This document shows, piece after piece, positions 47,501 to 62,500 of a DNA stretch of 64,000 nt. The DNA comes from Echinococcus granulosus (Eukaryota; Platyhelminthes; Cestoda; Cyclophyllidea; Taeniidae): contig NW_020170435.1 of assembly GCF_000524195.1 (NCBI RefSeq), positions 304,246 through 368,245 of the forward strand, written 5' to 3'. The position numbers were made by a program, and so were the translations under genes. Positions within the stretch are counted from its first letter, which is position 1. The number at the start of each line of letters is the position of its first letter. The notes under the pieces are model-generated. The model had not been told where the DNA came from and did no database searches. It saw only the letters and a list, made by a program, of their open reading frames with translations.

Positions 47501-50500
47501 CAAGAAGTGGAAGACAAGTTAATCGTCCCTCAACCCTACAATTGTCGGTTAATGCACAGTGTGTGGTAACTGTTCGCTTGGCATTTTGGCTACCACGACT
47601 TTCCCTTCTCAGGTGACGTAGGTGTCATCGCTCACGTTACCGACGTTGGATTCTCTACTCTGATCAAAATTGGATGAACTTCCAAAAATTCCTGCGCCAA
47701 ATCTCTTTTGAGGCGATTATTCCTAGTGGCTCTGTACCACTTTAACTACCGTAGCGTTTTTGCTCTTTTCTGATTGGTAGTAGTAGTTCCGAGACAATTT
47801 AGACATCCGTAAGTTTATTTTAGCTTGATAATTTGTACATTTTTCGGTCGTGACATAAGAATTGGGGAGTTGACGTCTCTACTTATGCTCCCTATTAAGT
47901 AGCTCGTGCATTTATTTCACGTGTGTAGGCAATGTCGACGCTTGATACTGCACGAATTTCCGTCTCCAGTGACCAATCTGCACTACGTGGCTGCAACTCC
48001 CACCTCTACCACCACGAAACGTCACAAGGGCAGACACGTGCTTGAACAGACTATGCCAGAATCGGACTCGGGGTCTGTGTCATCTGCCTCACCTCTAATC
48101 ACAAAACCTACACCGTCTAGCCCCTACATCTACGCAGCGTCGGAGAATAAACTTGTTAGTATCAAGTTGGGCAAGAAAGATGAGCCTGTTCGAACTGTAC
48201 GTTCCTAGGTGTCTGGAATCCATGTATCTATTCGGCCATTCACCTACTAACCGATCATTATCTAGCCCTGAGCACTGCTTACCTGACTTTTTGTTTCTCT
48301 TTGACTATATTGGGTACAAACAGACAATTTTGGACACCTTCGGTTGCCGCCCTAATTGCTCGTGTTTGGTTGCGGATCCAGAGAATCCGGATCAAAAAAA
48401 CCTCGCTATGGCGCACAAAGAGGTGCGAATTAACTTCCTCTTCTGTTTAAAAGTCCGCATTCTACGGTGATTTGATATTCAATCCTTTATCTGGTACTTG
48501 AAAAGTGAGCAGATTGTCATAAATGTTCTGCGAGTTGCCAGTCCTTGTGGATGCAATACACAACAAAATCTACCAATCTGTTGCCAAAGTACTACTAACT
48601 GTGTTTTCTATTGCCTTCCTATTTGCAGCCTATCTCTGCATGTTATAATGTTCACTGGACGCATTAGACGTGGTTTTGACCGGTTTACTTTACAAAATAA
48701 GTATGCCTTGATTCTAAGTAGGCTGAAGATTCTCGCTAGATTAGTTGTGCAGCATTTGGCGAGGTCATGGTGGCGACCCATTACCCAGAAGTGGTTTAAA
48801 GTTGTTAATTTTTTGATAATTAATAGCATAACTACGGGTGCGTCATGTTTCAGGAGGCTTTCTACTCTGGTTACAAAAATTCTATTTTTTTTTGTTTCAG
48901 GCCGTATACTTCTATGATCTGGATGGAAGAGGACCTTGTCTGGCCATTGTAGGTAACAAGCAAGCCATCGCTGTGTACAAGAATTACCTCGTCTCTATCA
49001 GATGTAACAGGTTAGTCCAGTTAGTTTGGTCTTGACAATCCTCCATGGCTACTACACCGATGCATTTCCTCCTTGACTACAGACCAGAGGCCAATCAGTT
49101 GGACTTCCCAGATGCCCAATCATCAGTGTCTCTCTTTGAGTACAGGAATAAATTTATTGGAGGTGAATTTTTTCTCCCTTGGGCTCACTCCATCATTACG
49201 GGTTTTGGCGGTCTCTTTGTGCTCTGTGTGGAGGAGGGTTCCAAAGTGAAGGCAAGTTGGTTGTTTTATTCATCCTTACAACACGGTCGCTACTGATAAG
49301 TATTTAAGTAGGTATAGTTCTGCTTTAGATTGTGGAGTTAATTGAGAAAGACACCCAATCAAGGCTGGACATATTGTTCGCGAGAAAGAGCTTCAATCTT
49401 GCGCTTGGGTAAGTATGACGCCGGTGTGAACACTGTCACTGCATAAAAAAACTTCAAAAGAGTCTCCAATCTTGCTTGCTTTTAGGATAGCTGAGTCGGA
49501 TAACTATAGTGAGGAGGAGCTAGCTCACATACATAGGAGATATGCAGATCATCTTTTCAAGTAAGGCGCACTTTACCTCGAACCTTTTCCGTTTCGTAGT
49601 CAAAAGCAGTATGATCTTGCTGTCAAGGAGTACATTCAAACTATAGGAACGGTTGAAGCCTCCTATGTTGTCTTGAGGGTAACGCTCTTTTTTTCTGTAC
49701 TTTGCAAGACTTATTGCTTTGAATTTAACCCCTATTTATTGTTTTACTTTCTCACGTTTTCACATGGTTCTTAAAAATGGAATGTCAGAGTCATCTCTGG
49801 GGGCGTAATAGCTCGTGGTTTTGGAAGTAGGTTTATTACAAACGCATGAAGGGGCCGGAGAGAGACCACAAGCGCAGGTGGTAGGAACAGAATGTCACAA
49901 GACCTAGGTAATTGTCAAATTGTGGGGAACTGAAATGCCCACGTCATTAAGTCCCTACCTGGAATACAGGTTGTCCCGTTCTTTTTTCCTTTAGCCCTTT
50001 TTTGGTCACTGTGCTGTTTTCACCATCATGAGATAATGAGTTGTTTTAAAACTACCCACCCAAATTGTCATTCTTCCTCTCCCAAAAGAGAGTGGATTGT
50101 GTCAGTTGGGATGCATTGTAGAGATTTCGAGGTGCAAATTGGGAGGAAGGTAGTGGATAACACATGGGGTAGTACAGTATCGCCAATTTGCTCTTCATAT
50201 CCATTAATTATAAACTGAAGAAAAAACAAGCAAGAAATCCCTCCTTATTCTTCCTCTTTAACCCCCAGTTCCTAGAAAGCGGTCTGATTACCCATCTGGT
50301 GCGGTACTTGGAGGCTCTGATCGAATCCGGTAGTATGGTTCATGGCCGTCTTACCAAAGACCACACAGCCCTACTTCTTAACAGCTACGCTCGCCTTGAC
50401 GATAGGGAACGAATTGACGCTTTTCTTGATGTCAGTCTACTTTTATCTGTCACCTTCTAGGTAGCCTTATTTCTCCTTCATCATTGTTGCCTCCCCTTGA

Positions 50501-53500
50501 ACTGCTTGCAGAGACTGGCCAGTCAAGCGAAAGTGAGTTCGGAGTTCTACCCCTGTATCAATGTTCTGCGACGTGCGGGTTATCCTCATCAAGCCTTACG
50601 GCTTGCTCAAATAACTAGTAATCACACTGACTGCATCCGAATCTTGACGGAGGATCTGAAGGATGCTGTAGCTGCGCTCAAGGAGATTAATTCTCTTCCA
50701 TTTGATCAGGTGAGGTGGAACAGTGATAATACTATTCGAAGGTCCGTCTCTGGAAGGAAGTGTCATACACTAGAGACGTTCAAATCAAGCAAATACTTTG
50801 GGGTTTTGACCAAAAGAGTAAAGGATGGTTTTTAAGGTGTGGACAAGTGGTTTTCCAGCTTTTAATTAGCACCGGGCGGCCTGCTTTGCCTCCTCATCGA
50901 TGCTAATATCCTGACCTCCGATGAAAGCCGCTTTGGTATCCAGCGTGCGATACTTTCTCGCAATTTTGGGTGTTCTCGAATGCTTGTCGATCAGGGATCC
51001 ATGATCGGGTAGTCCTTGCACTAGATACCGACAGGAAGGATTACTGTATGCCGAGATCGTCACTAATGTACGTAGGATCGCTTTGTTACTGTATCGTACC
51101 GTACTTGAAGTCTTCTGTACTGCCGGATATCCGTAAATTGTCCGCCCTCTTTGACAAAAAAACGTCATCTGTTACCACACCCTATCTATTAGCTCTTAAT
51201 TGACGGTGCGTGAACTGGTCCACGACATTTGCATAGACTGTTTCATAATAGGATATAATTATCAACAGTCCTGATTTTTCTCGCGCCAATGTCATGCTTT
51301 TGTTGGGTTCGTGTCATCAACCCCACTCCTCTACCACTCGTAGCATTAGTTTTTGGTACCTTGGTGTCTTGAGTTGCCATAACCTAGGCTTTATGTGCGT
51401 AAGGATGGATCCTGTTAAGACTCCCCCCCNNNNNNNNNNNNNNNNNNNNNNNNNNNNNNNNNNNNNNNNNNNNNNNNNNNNNNNNNNNNNNNNNNNNNNN
51501 NNNNNNNNNNNNNNNNNNNNNNNNNNNNNCTCACGGAGATTAGGAGACAGGTTTCAACATGTTGTCGACATGACTAGGAGCAAACTGGAGGTACGGCGCG
51601 TGTGAACATGACTGTAGTACCTGGGTGGCTCCATTCTCGTGCAACGACCTTGGTACTTTCAAATTCACCACCGCGCCGTGAACGCAAGTCGTATCCTGGC
51701 CTTCCATCGAGAGGAGAAGGCAATTAATCCCAAGTGTCAAATACGCGCCTGGTTGATTACCATCGGTCCTACAATTTCTTCACAATGCTCCTCAAACGAA
51801 TGGCCTTCGGTCTATCTGAAAGCAGAGCCATTTAAATTAGCTCCACACAGCCATTTATTTTGAATATTTTTGTCCTCCCCACCCAGTTGTGGGTTCCATT
51901 GAACCACTAGAAATGTGAATAGGGCATCACTTCTTCGCGTAGTTCTCTGAGTCTTCAATTTGACAGTAATGCTTCATAGCTAGCGTCAAGGAATTGATGT
52001 GCACAGTTTTGAGTGACTGCTTTTTTCTTCATTTTGTAGTCTCTGGAGGCTGTGTGCACCCATGGTGCTTTTTTGATGCAAAATGCCCCATCAGAGACTG
52101 CGGAACTCCTAGATGGACTCTGTTTTAATCCCAGTAAGTTAGCCGTTTTGGCAGCCCTCTAGCAATCTCGTTCTCATGTCGTGTTTTATTTCTTTTCCTT
52201 TTTATCTGTTACAGAGGGTGGACGTATAAGCGCTTCGCATTTCATCAAAATATTCGTTAATAATCGCCTCGGCCTGATGAAATTTCTCGAGCGCTACATT
52301 GAGGTAAGGTGAGGGGGAGGAAAAGTGGATCATTTCCCAAACCTTTTATGCTCATGCTTTCTTTGGTCCCATCAGATTCATCATCTTTTCTGTTTGGTAG
52401 TTAACAGTAACCACTCCGAGCCCCTTAATGATCGAGGCCTATTTGGCGTATCGGCAAGTCGTGGAAAATAAAGATTCCACGTAGTTAAATGTATATGGTT
52501 ACAATATCTTTCCCACTCTTCTCTTGAGTGCTATCTCTGTGATATCATCCCGTTATTTCTTTGTAAGACCTTGAATTACTCCTGAAGGAGGTAATGAGAC
52601 ATACGATTTGGGATACAAAAGATTGGATGGCTGCGGGGAGGGCGAGAGCGTTACGACACCATGTTCTCAACTGAATCCGTCATCTCTTTTTCAACAGTAG
52701 TTTTGGGCGCTTCCGGTGATCATTCCTCAACATGTGGCTGGTAATTTGAAAGCAATCTCCCAGTATTCAGGATCGAGAGTCACACGTTAAGTTACCATAG
52801 AGGTGACAAGACATTAGGTCACAAAGCCTATTATGCAGACGGCTCAACACGTACGACCTCTTCTTTGCGACCTTGACTGCGAGGATATACTGTCTTACTT
52901 CTCAAGGCAATTCAAGGCTCTACAGCGAGTGGTTATGTTCTGTATTTGGTTACTTCCAACTTCAGTACTGTTCACCCGTTTATCTGACATATTTTCGACT
53001 TCATGGAGCGTCATAGACGCAGACGCGGCTTCGACAGCTCGTTTGTTAGGGGCCTCCACAGATCCACGGAATGTGTCTTCTTCTATGGCATTTGGGTAGG
53101 GCTTTGTATACTGCTGACAACAACGCGGAGGACCCGAGTTATGGAGTGCCAAATTGGCTGGCGGCATTTGGGGCTGCAGTTTGATGTTATACTTAGGACT
53201 ACCTAATCAAACCCTCTTTCATCTTTTGTTATTTCAGAAAAGTACATCCACTGATGCCTCTTTGACAGATGTGGTTGAAACCCTGCTAGAATTACTTCTT
53301 CACGAAGTCAACGAAGTTGCCTCCAATGAAAGTGCTAAAGACAAGGATTCCCAACTGGCTCATCTTCGTGGCCTCATTATGCGCCTCCTTGAAGATCCTA
53401 AGGTAGTTCGGTTTTCAACTTGTTATTAGGACTTGTCAGATCCATGCAATTATTTATGTGGATATATTATTCGCCTTATCGGTATGATACTATCTATTTT

Positions 53501-56500
53501 TGCTGTCTCCCATCTTCCTCCCCTACTTTTTACCCCACCCTCATATCAGTAGATGGTCTTTTTTAGCTTTCCGACTTTAAGAAGTGGGCTTAACCCAATT
53601 CAGAAGGTGAAGAAGCTTCGCTTGCGTGACGTTTTGAGCCGAACCGGTGGTAGCAAAGCTTGCTTCGCGATGGATGACCCATTGATAGATACATCGCCTG
53701 CCTGAAGACCTCTTCACAATAAAGTACCCTGGATCAGGGTGCTACTAACAAACTTAAGTAGTGTTTTTCGAATGACATGCGTCAAGTGGTTGACACCTAT
53801 ATTAACTGAGAAGGAAAAATCGTGGCATTTAGGACGCCAAGTAAATGAGAGCCAGGTGACGTTCACTAATAGATGACAGTAAGCCGGAAAAGCTATCAAT
53901 TTGCCCTTTATTTTTTTCACGTGCCGCGAATTTTAGCTTGTGTCCTGACTGACCGATTTGTGACGAGAAATGCCTTTTGTGTTTTTGTATTTCAAGCCTC
54001 TTTGAGCAAACGAGCGCATTCGTAGCGGTTATTACCAAACGATCCATTATCTATCCCTTGCAGCGGTCTGTGCCTCCTGTGTGTGATTGTAGGCGGATAG
54101 AATTGTTTACTTAGTGTTTCTTACAATTAGGGGTGAGATCTCTCCCCCTGATACGGTACATTTCGAGCGTGTGTGAGAAAATCAGACTCCGCAGAAGCAG
54201 AACAGAATGGTAAATTAAAATCAGACCTCACTAGACTTCAGACTTTGGGATGGGAATGGGGAGAGAGAGAAATACTGCCTCGTCTTCCATAATCCTCGTG
54301 ATGAATGTTATCTGTTTGCGTCATTGACAATTGACACTCGGACGTTCACTCGAAGAGGGGTAACAGAAACGGAAGCGGCAATAGTTAGTTTTACTTGGTC
54401 TCTAGGAATAAAACCATTTGCAAAAGCTAAATCCCTTGCTAAATTGTGCCTCGCCGGAGGAAAGTGTACTAATTGAACTTGCTCTAAAAAGCGTGTCAAC
54501 TCAGCTCTTCAGTAAACACTTCTGTCTGTCTCCTTCTCATCCAGGAAGCAGCAGTCTGGAGTGGACGTTAAGCTGATTTTGTTTTTGACCCAGCTACAAA
54601 TAAAAGGCGCTTTTGGATCAGTCCATTTTTGCTCCTTCTCTCCCCTTTCCTCCACTCCCCCCACTGATGTGCGAATGCATTCGCAATTATCCACTTTATT
54701 TTGTTTGAATGTTTGCACCTTTCTCCTCTCCTTTGATCCACATTAATGCCCTTTATCTCTATTGCGAAAACAGGAAATGTAGATTTATTGACACAGGAAG
54801 CGTTCGTTCGCCCACCACCTCTACCGCTCTCACCGCTATCACCTCGTACTATTGCGAAGTATCAGGCCGTTTTGGCATAAAATGCACGTTTTAATGGCTT
54901 TGTTAAGCTGAAGTGTTCTAAAGACCAGTACTTTTTGAAGCCCTCATTTTTAAACTCTCATCTGTTAAAGATAGCTGCTATCCACCTTTTGCATACCCAA
55001 TTGACCAAAATGCGAGCAACTGGTGGTTTTCCGTGGATCTCATTTTACGTCCCCTTTATGAACTCCATTTTATTGCTCAAGACAGGGCGACGTTCCACAC
55101 TGAGTGTGTTTTGTTATCTGTGGGGAAGTTTAGCCTCCTTCTGTGCTGTTTAAGCATGGTAATGCGATCAACGGCTTTAGGATCGTTGTTTATCCAGATT
55201 GGGTTTACTTACCAAAGTACGCAGCATTCACGTCCCCTATAGCCTACCCACAAAAGGGCAATTAAAAAAGGACTTTCACAGAATGCTGTGGTAACCGAAA
55301 TCCTGGCGAATGCAGCACCCACGCATTTCCAGCAATATCTACCCACTAAAAAGGATTTTTTGTTCCTTCGAGTTAAGAATGTCAAATTGTGTCGTAGCCT
55401 TTTGCACTTGTGGGGCGGCGGACTTTCTCATGATATGTTTAGATGTGAACAAGCACTACTCCTCTTTTCACCATCGCCATTCCCCAACTTCTCGAGTACT
55501 TACTGAATAAACTTGACACATTCTATGTGAAAGGCGTCATTATTTGTTCTCGTGTCGTAGATTAGTTTTCTCTTTCTGGGCCAATTTGAACCCATGGATT
55601 AAGTTTGTTTCTATCCTCAAGATCTGTCATATCGTCATTCATTGGCGAAAACTCTGTTTACAAATAGTTATGCCACTCTCGCTCTCCGCTTCAGGTTACC
55701 TACGATGAGGGCAAAGCACTCATTCTGTGCAAACAACGGAACTTCCTTCCCGGTTGCCTGTACATTTGGATGAAGAACAAACTGTAGGTTTCATTACGTT
55801 CCCTGCTTTAGCTACTTTTAGTCACTGATGGAATGTCAAATCCAAGAGCATTTTTGGAACAATCAGGAATAGGGCTAGGCTATGTGAGAGGTCATCCTGT
55901 GAACTCTTGCCCCGGAATGGATGCTTTAGATTTGGGCGATATTTTTGAGCAGTGGATTCCCTGAAAAACTAGTTGTTCTAGTTGAGGAGTGCTTGAGGCA
56001 GACAATCTTCCACACGAAGAGGGCTGTATGGCGGGGATTTCTCAGAAGGGCAATTTGACTTATCATTGTGCATATCCTGAAACAAATTCCTGCAGTTTTA
56101 GCCATCCAGCATAGTCATTCTTCCATAAAGTTTAGTAGCCAGTCAACAAAATCAGGTTTGTTTTGCGCTGCTACTAATTCTTTGAAGATGTACTGAGTCA
56201 TGCAAGTACGGAAGTAGACTTGATATCAAAGTGGGTAGGGGTTGGTGTGGTATCTATGGCGCCGGGAGAGCTGAAGATCTCATCTAGTTAATCATCAAAA
56301 TGTCCTACGTATTGTCAATTTTAGGTACGATCAAATCATGGAGCACTACATCTTGGAGGACAACTTTGAGGCGATTTTGAAGGCTTGTGAAGAATACGGG
56401 TGGGTGTTAAGTGCTTCTAAGGGCTTTCTTTGTGTATGTAAACAGGATCGCTACATTTTCATCCACCGATCTGATCATTTTAGGGACGAGGTACCCTCCC

Positions 56501-59500
56501 TCTGGTTTGAGGCCTTCAAATATGCAGCAGATAAACCGCAACTTGGTGAAAAGCTGCCACGGCTTCTATCAGGTGGGTGGTCTTCCTTAATCATGGATGC
56601 CGCTTTTCTATCCTGGCTGCGTGAATGAGCATTGTCTTGATGGCTCTGACTACTGTCGAATAGTGCTATACTTACATCTCCATAGCTTGGTGTCCTGATT
56701 CCCACGTTTAATTCAGGAGTTGCAGTGAACTACTTGGAATCTCTCTTACCTCTCATCTTTGATATTTTCTTCTCTTTACTGAGTTTAAGGTGGGCTTCTT
56801 AAACTCCCTTTAAAGCTCACCTCTAACCGGCCTCCTCTAAGGTCATTAACGACGGCATTCCCTTGTCGCTATCATGGAAAGCGATGAGAAAGTTTATCCA
56901 ACCACCTGATTTAAATGGCTCCCCTTATCAAAGGTCGTATGTCAATGCAGCGAACAGGTGGTGATTGCATGGAGGTTGGAGAGGTAACATCGAGTGGGAT
57001 ATGGAGAATGAAGCAGTATTTTTCGCTCCCTTTCCCCCTTGATTCCTCTCTCCCATCCTAAAGTGGGCCTTGAGATAAGGTTTTATCCTCTTAGTGGATA
57101 GGTCTCATCCTCAAATGTTTGACCTTCAGCAATTAAGCAAAGCCCTGTGAACAATGCCGTCTATAATCAGCCACACACGGCCGCACAGGAAGTAGTTTCC
57201 TGCTAATGAAGCGGTGTCTTAGAAGTGTTGGATCTACCAATGGTATGTTGGTTTGTCTTAAGAACAAGGTGTTCATCATTAAGAATTAATCAACAGACAG
57301 CCTAGAAAATGGGACTAAAAGAGCTGGAAAATAGGTTAACAGTCTTAGTGGAAGACTATTTTTACCAGGTAACTTTTAATGTCAAAGAATAGAGGATCTT
57401 TCTTATGCAGTGCATTTACTTTGGAGTTATTCACTGTGAGAATCTGGGTGGCCCTATCTACTGTTACACTTCTCAATACCTCTTTTCTCTACCTCAATTT
57501 GCAAAACCGGTCAGCCTGAACCACCCTCGAGCTGTACCGAAACCCGCACCACCTATTCTGATCATTTATGGAGGGAGATTTGTGGAAAAAAAGGCCAATC
57601 TTTTTCCCCTCCTTAATTAGGTGATTTGGTAATTAGCTCAACTTAATATTTGTTTATGTGGTAAATAAAAAAAGGTATTTTTCTTTTTTGATGCCCCACA
57701 ATGACGGCTTATGGCACATCAATGCTGCTGACACACTGTCAATCACTTAACTGGATGAAGTTTTTCCCTCTTGTGATAAGTGTCATTTGTGAAATATTGA
57801 TGGTTGATGACTTGGTGGGGAAGGAGGGAAGGGGAAAAGGCACAGAGAATGCTTTTTTTTCTCCTCTCTTGTCCAAAAGAGCTCCAAGATGGGATATACT
57901 CGAGGAAACATAAAAGGTAGACTCGTTTGCGTCCTCCCTGGTTTTCTCTGTGGTCGCTTTTCCGATTAGGCGATAATAAGGTGATCACATCCTCTGCATT
58001 CGGCTTGGTACTACTGAAGGTTGACTGTTTTGCCAATGAGCTCATAGAGTTAATGCTTAACACCCATTCCCTCCTCGGTGCCATCTTGTTCTCATCTCAA
58101 TGCTGCCCCCTAGCTTCTCAAAACGTCCAAATCGAGATGTCAAAAGTTGATCTAATCTCGATAGCCCTCCTATTGTGTACCTTCTTCTATCACATTTGGT
58201 TGGGAGGTCACTGGGTAACGAAGTGAGAAAGTTTGTTCTCTTGGGTACCATTAAATGCGGTTCCGGAGTCATTTCGAGGAGTTGCAGAAAAGTCCAGAGG
58301 CTACAAGCATGATTAGGCCGCCAATCCTGAGTTGCTGATCGAGATCCTGGAAACCAAAGATCTCCTTCCTTATCTTCTTTTGAGCGCCCTTTTCATTAGT
58401 GCTCTAGCTATACATTAATTTTGGTTTTTCTACTCAATCTGGAAGACACCTGATCTCAATATCTCCTTCTTCAGCATCTGCGTTTGCGTCCCCTTTATGC
58501 ATTACATTGAGGAGGGGAAGTTGGGTCTGCTCACCAATCTCGAAGGCCAGCGTATTTTACTTTTTTTTCCCACTTCACACGTCTTTTTTTTGCAGAAATT
58601 GAGTCTCGTAATTTGGCATCTCCATTGGTTGTTCTTCGGCTCCTGACGTCACCAGATGCCGACAAGTGCCACACTCTTGGTAGCGTCAAGGTAGCGTTTC
58701 TTTTTTTGTTTTTAAATCTCCTTACCACCCAAGCAACCACCATAAGGACCATCTGTTCAACTGTACTACTTGACTATTTTTTTGTAAAACGGGCGCTTTT
58801 TTATTACATGTCTTACAGATTATTTGACAGTTGTGCCTGCCTATAGTCTCTCCATCAGATAAAAGTTGTTGCGAAAGTACTGGGAGCATTCACGCCAGAC
58901 CAGGCCTTTGGGTTTCATCAGTTCTGGACAAAGAACGTATCCAGCGTTTCACTGCTACCTTTCCACGAAGTAGCGTCCATTTTGATGTCACCGGTGGCGA
59001 AGGCTTCGGCTATATAGCGTATGCTAGCTTATCTCGATTGTCTGTGTTGAATTCACCTTTGTTCCTGTAGCGAGAGCTTCCATAAGACACCTAACTTTAG
59101 CCAAGCATTGCACAGCTTGACTTGTTTGCAGGACCAAATGATCTTCTGTAGACAAGACTGGGTAGTTGCACTCTTCCTCTGGAGGAAAAATTACTTGTTT
59201 TATCATGTCACACTGCTGTACACACCCACTTGTCGGTGGATGGGTTTGCGATGGCACTCAATGTTGGGTGTAGCACCACGATAACCGGATGCGAAGTCCC
59301 GGTCTGGTCTGAACGACCCCCGTATTTAGACACATCGCCTGAAATTGATAGTTAATTATTTACAAAAGCCATCAGACTTGCAAAGTCTCTAAAATAACAC
59401 CCACCCGCCCGCACACACACACATACAACTCTTAACGGACGCTTAAAAAGAGGCTGTCAGAGTACACCGAAACTCCACTTTTTTGCCCATTAAAAATTGC

Positions 59501-62500
59501 AGTCATTAAGCTTTTCTGATCCAGTAATAATTTGTAGTCTACGTTTAAAAGTACTCATTACATCTTGCTCGGCTGTGTTGATTTGTAAATCAACCAAAAA
59601 TATGTGTTTTACTGCCTTTCCTCTCCTCTCCTCTCCTTTCCACCCCTCCCCTTCCCCCTTCCTCCCCGCTCTCTATGTGTAGTCAAGTTGACGGCCGAAG
59701 GAGGATAAAAAATTGAGCAAACCCACTTATTGCTTCGATCATCTTCATCACGAACAACAAATTAACCCCTGTGTTGGCAGCTCTACTTTCGTTTCCACGT
59801 GTCAAAAATATCCCCCAAGTTAGTTTGCTAAAGAGGTATTACCAGTCATTTCTGGAAGTCCAGATGATTCAATCTCCTCTCATCACCAGGGCTATTTGAA
59901 AGAAGTGCTGATTTGGAGGAGTTGGTGCTGCCCACTCATCTACTGATGCAATTACGATAATTTTGCTGGCTGGATAGGGAAGGGGTTCAGTTTTTTGGTT
60001 TAATTTTTTGGAAAAAAAACAACTTGGCTGATTAGGATTGTTAGAGTAGAGCTAATTTACTCTTGTACTTATTGTCACATTTATTCTCTACACAAAAGGC
60101 CTACTTCTTGCACTACCTCGAGTCAGGCAAGGAGAAGGTGGAAGCAAATGAGGCAGAAATGCAGCGTCTGCGAGAGGAGACCTTACGAAACCGCGAAATT
60201 GCTCGACAAAGCAAAACCAGGTAGGCGTCTTACCGCCATTCCTCCTTTCCTAATCGACCAAATGGATAATTGGACCAGTCATTTATTGCTCAAATCTCCT
60301 ATTTTTTGGAGACATTGTGGAGTTTATTTGCTACCTAATGGCATTGTAAAGTGTGCTGCCCTGGATATAATTTGCAAATGTACAGAAGAGCTGACTTGAC
60401 GTGTCACTTAGTTCCATTCACTTTAAGGATTGTTCCTTTCACAGCAATTGGCGCCTTGGAAACAATCTACAAGTCAGAAACGCTGACTCTTTGTCAAGGC
60501 AAGAGTTCGTGTTTCGCAGTAAATTGCCTCGACAATGCTGACGAATCCCGGGATACGTTCTCTCTGTGAACTGTGTTGGGGCGAATCACTAGCTCAAGAT
60601 GTGTTGACTAGTCACGATGACATTTTCCCTAAGCCAGACCTATGTAGTTGCATTACAGAGCCGCTCTTCAACATCCGTTCCCCTTCGTCACCCTCTTCTC
60701 GTTTCACTTACATCCAGCCGCTTGTCTGGACTCCGTTCAGCCAATAGGAACGTAAAGGGGGGGGGGTATCAACTTACTTCCCTGTAGGGCACGTTATTGG
60801 CTTGATTTCCCGGAAGTGGATGTGGCTTCAATATATCTTTTATTTTAAGTCTGTGTGGGTCCAACTCTCCATAGATTGCAACTTCCTGCTTTGGCGTTTA
60901 ATTTTCGGCACCCGGATTTTTTTTGTTACGTTCCCTGTAGCTATCTGAGAGTGGCATGATCAAAATCTCATACCGCCAAGACGTGGCGGTTAAAACCTAC
61001 AGAAACGGAAGGGCCTGCTTTCTTATTTTAAATTCAACCAATTAGTTTGCTGTACAAGTCGTTGCAATCAGTTATTAGAAAGTGGTGAAGAACACATGTC
61101 ACATATTTGTGACGCTGGAGTAAGGTAAGAAACTGGGTGGAATGTGTTAGTCAACTAAAGAAGCAGTTGAGTTTTCCCATTCTTCTTGGCATTATCGTGC
61201 AGTGATATCGTCAAATATGGGTAAACGTGAGGGTTTTTTCCACACCATTAATCTAACTGTTATTGTTATCAACTAGTTGCCACATTGGTTGCTCTCGGTG
61301 CAGACGCATCAATCCTACTGCTGTTAACACTACTGTGACCTTGTAAACATTTGTGGATCGTCCATCAGTGGATTAAAGGACACCACAAAACCGGTCTTTT
61401 TAGGGAGTAGAGACGAAGGAGGGAGGGGAAAGGGGGACAGGACAATGAATAAATTATTTTTCTGGACTTACAAGCTTGGTGTCCACCATCACTAAGCAAA
61501 ACAATTACTTCTAAGGGCGCAGAAAATACACTTTTATTTACATAATTAACTACCTACAAAACAACTTTGGCGGAGAATAATTTGTCAGTAGAACTGTACC
61601 ATACTAGGAGCAGTCTGTGGAGAGCTGTCTTGAAAACAAGGATGCGTTGACCTTTCCGAATTGCAAATCCTCGTGCCTATGTCCTGTTGCTTCCACCCTT
61701 CTCACGGCATGTGTGCGGTCTACCAGTTCTTGTAACGGGACGCACACCTCGTGCCTGTACTCACCTCGATAGCACCCTTTTTTATTAAAAATTGGTAAGA
61801 AAAAAACCTTTAACAAGTTTTGTATTTACATTCCATTTCTCCTTCTTTTCGTCAGAGTGAAAATTTTCCAACAACAGAAGTGTGCCGTCTGTAACCAGGC
61901 GTTGGAGCCGCCATCAGTTCACTTCCTCTGTGATCATTCATACCATAAGTCGTGAGTCTGCTTATTCTTTTCTACGATGTTTTCACCAACTGGATTGTTT
62001 GAAGAGACCGGTGCTGGAAGTTCCATTTCAGCATCTGTCAGGGATAATTGTTGATGTGGGGGAAGACATCAAAGGAAGGATTAAAGTGTTCTAGCGCCAG
62101 AGGCATTTCTTGTCCCTTTCTTGCTTTGGGGGTGGTTCCCGACTCCTCTGCTTTCGTCGCCTCGACAGGGGCATGACAATAGTACAGCGGGTCTGGGTCA
62201 TGTTAATGGAGTTGGTTGGAATTTCTGAATATTGTCAAGGAATCCGTCAGAAAGCATATTCCCTGTCCCACCCGCTGATCGAGTGACCGCTTGCTCAAAA
62301 GCCATGCGAGTTGAAAAGTGCTGGAGATGTCTGGGATCCCAAGAATTGTTTCTCTTTTGATCTCCCAGAAGTTTTTGGAACGCCCTAGGCCGACTCGAAA
62401 CTCGCCCCTTCGCCCAGTTCCCCTAATTGGCCAATATCAAAATACCCTGCTTCTTCGGTAGTCGGATACTAGTCACGTAACTCATCCGCCGGTGGGCATA

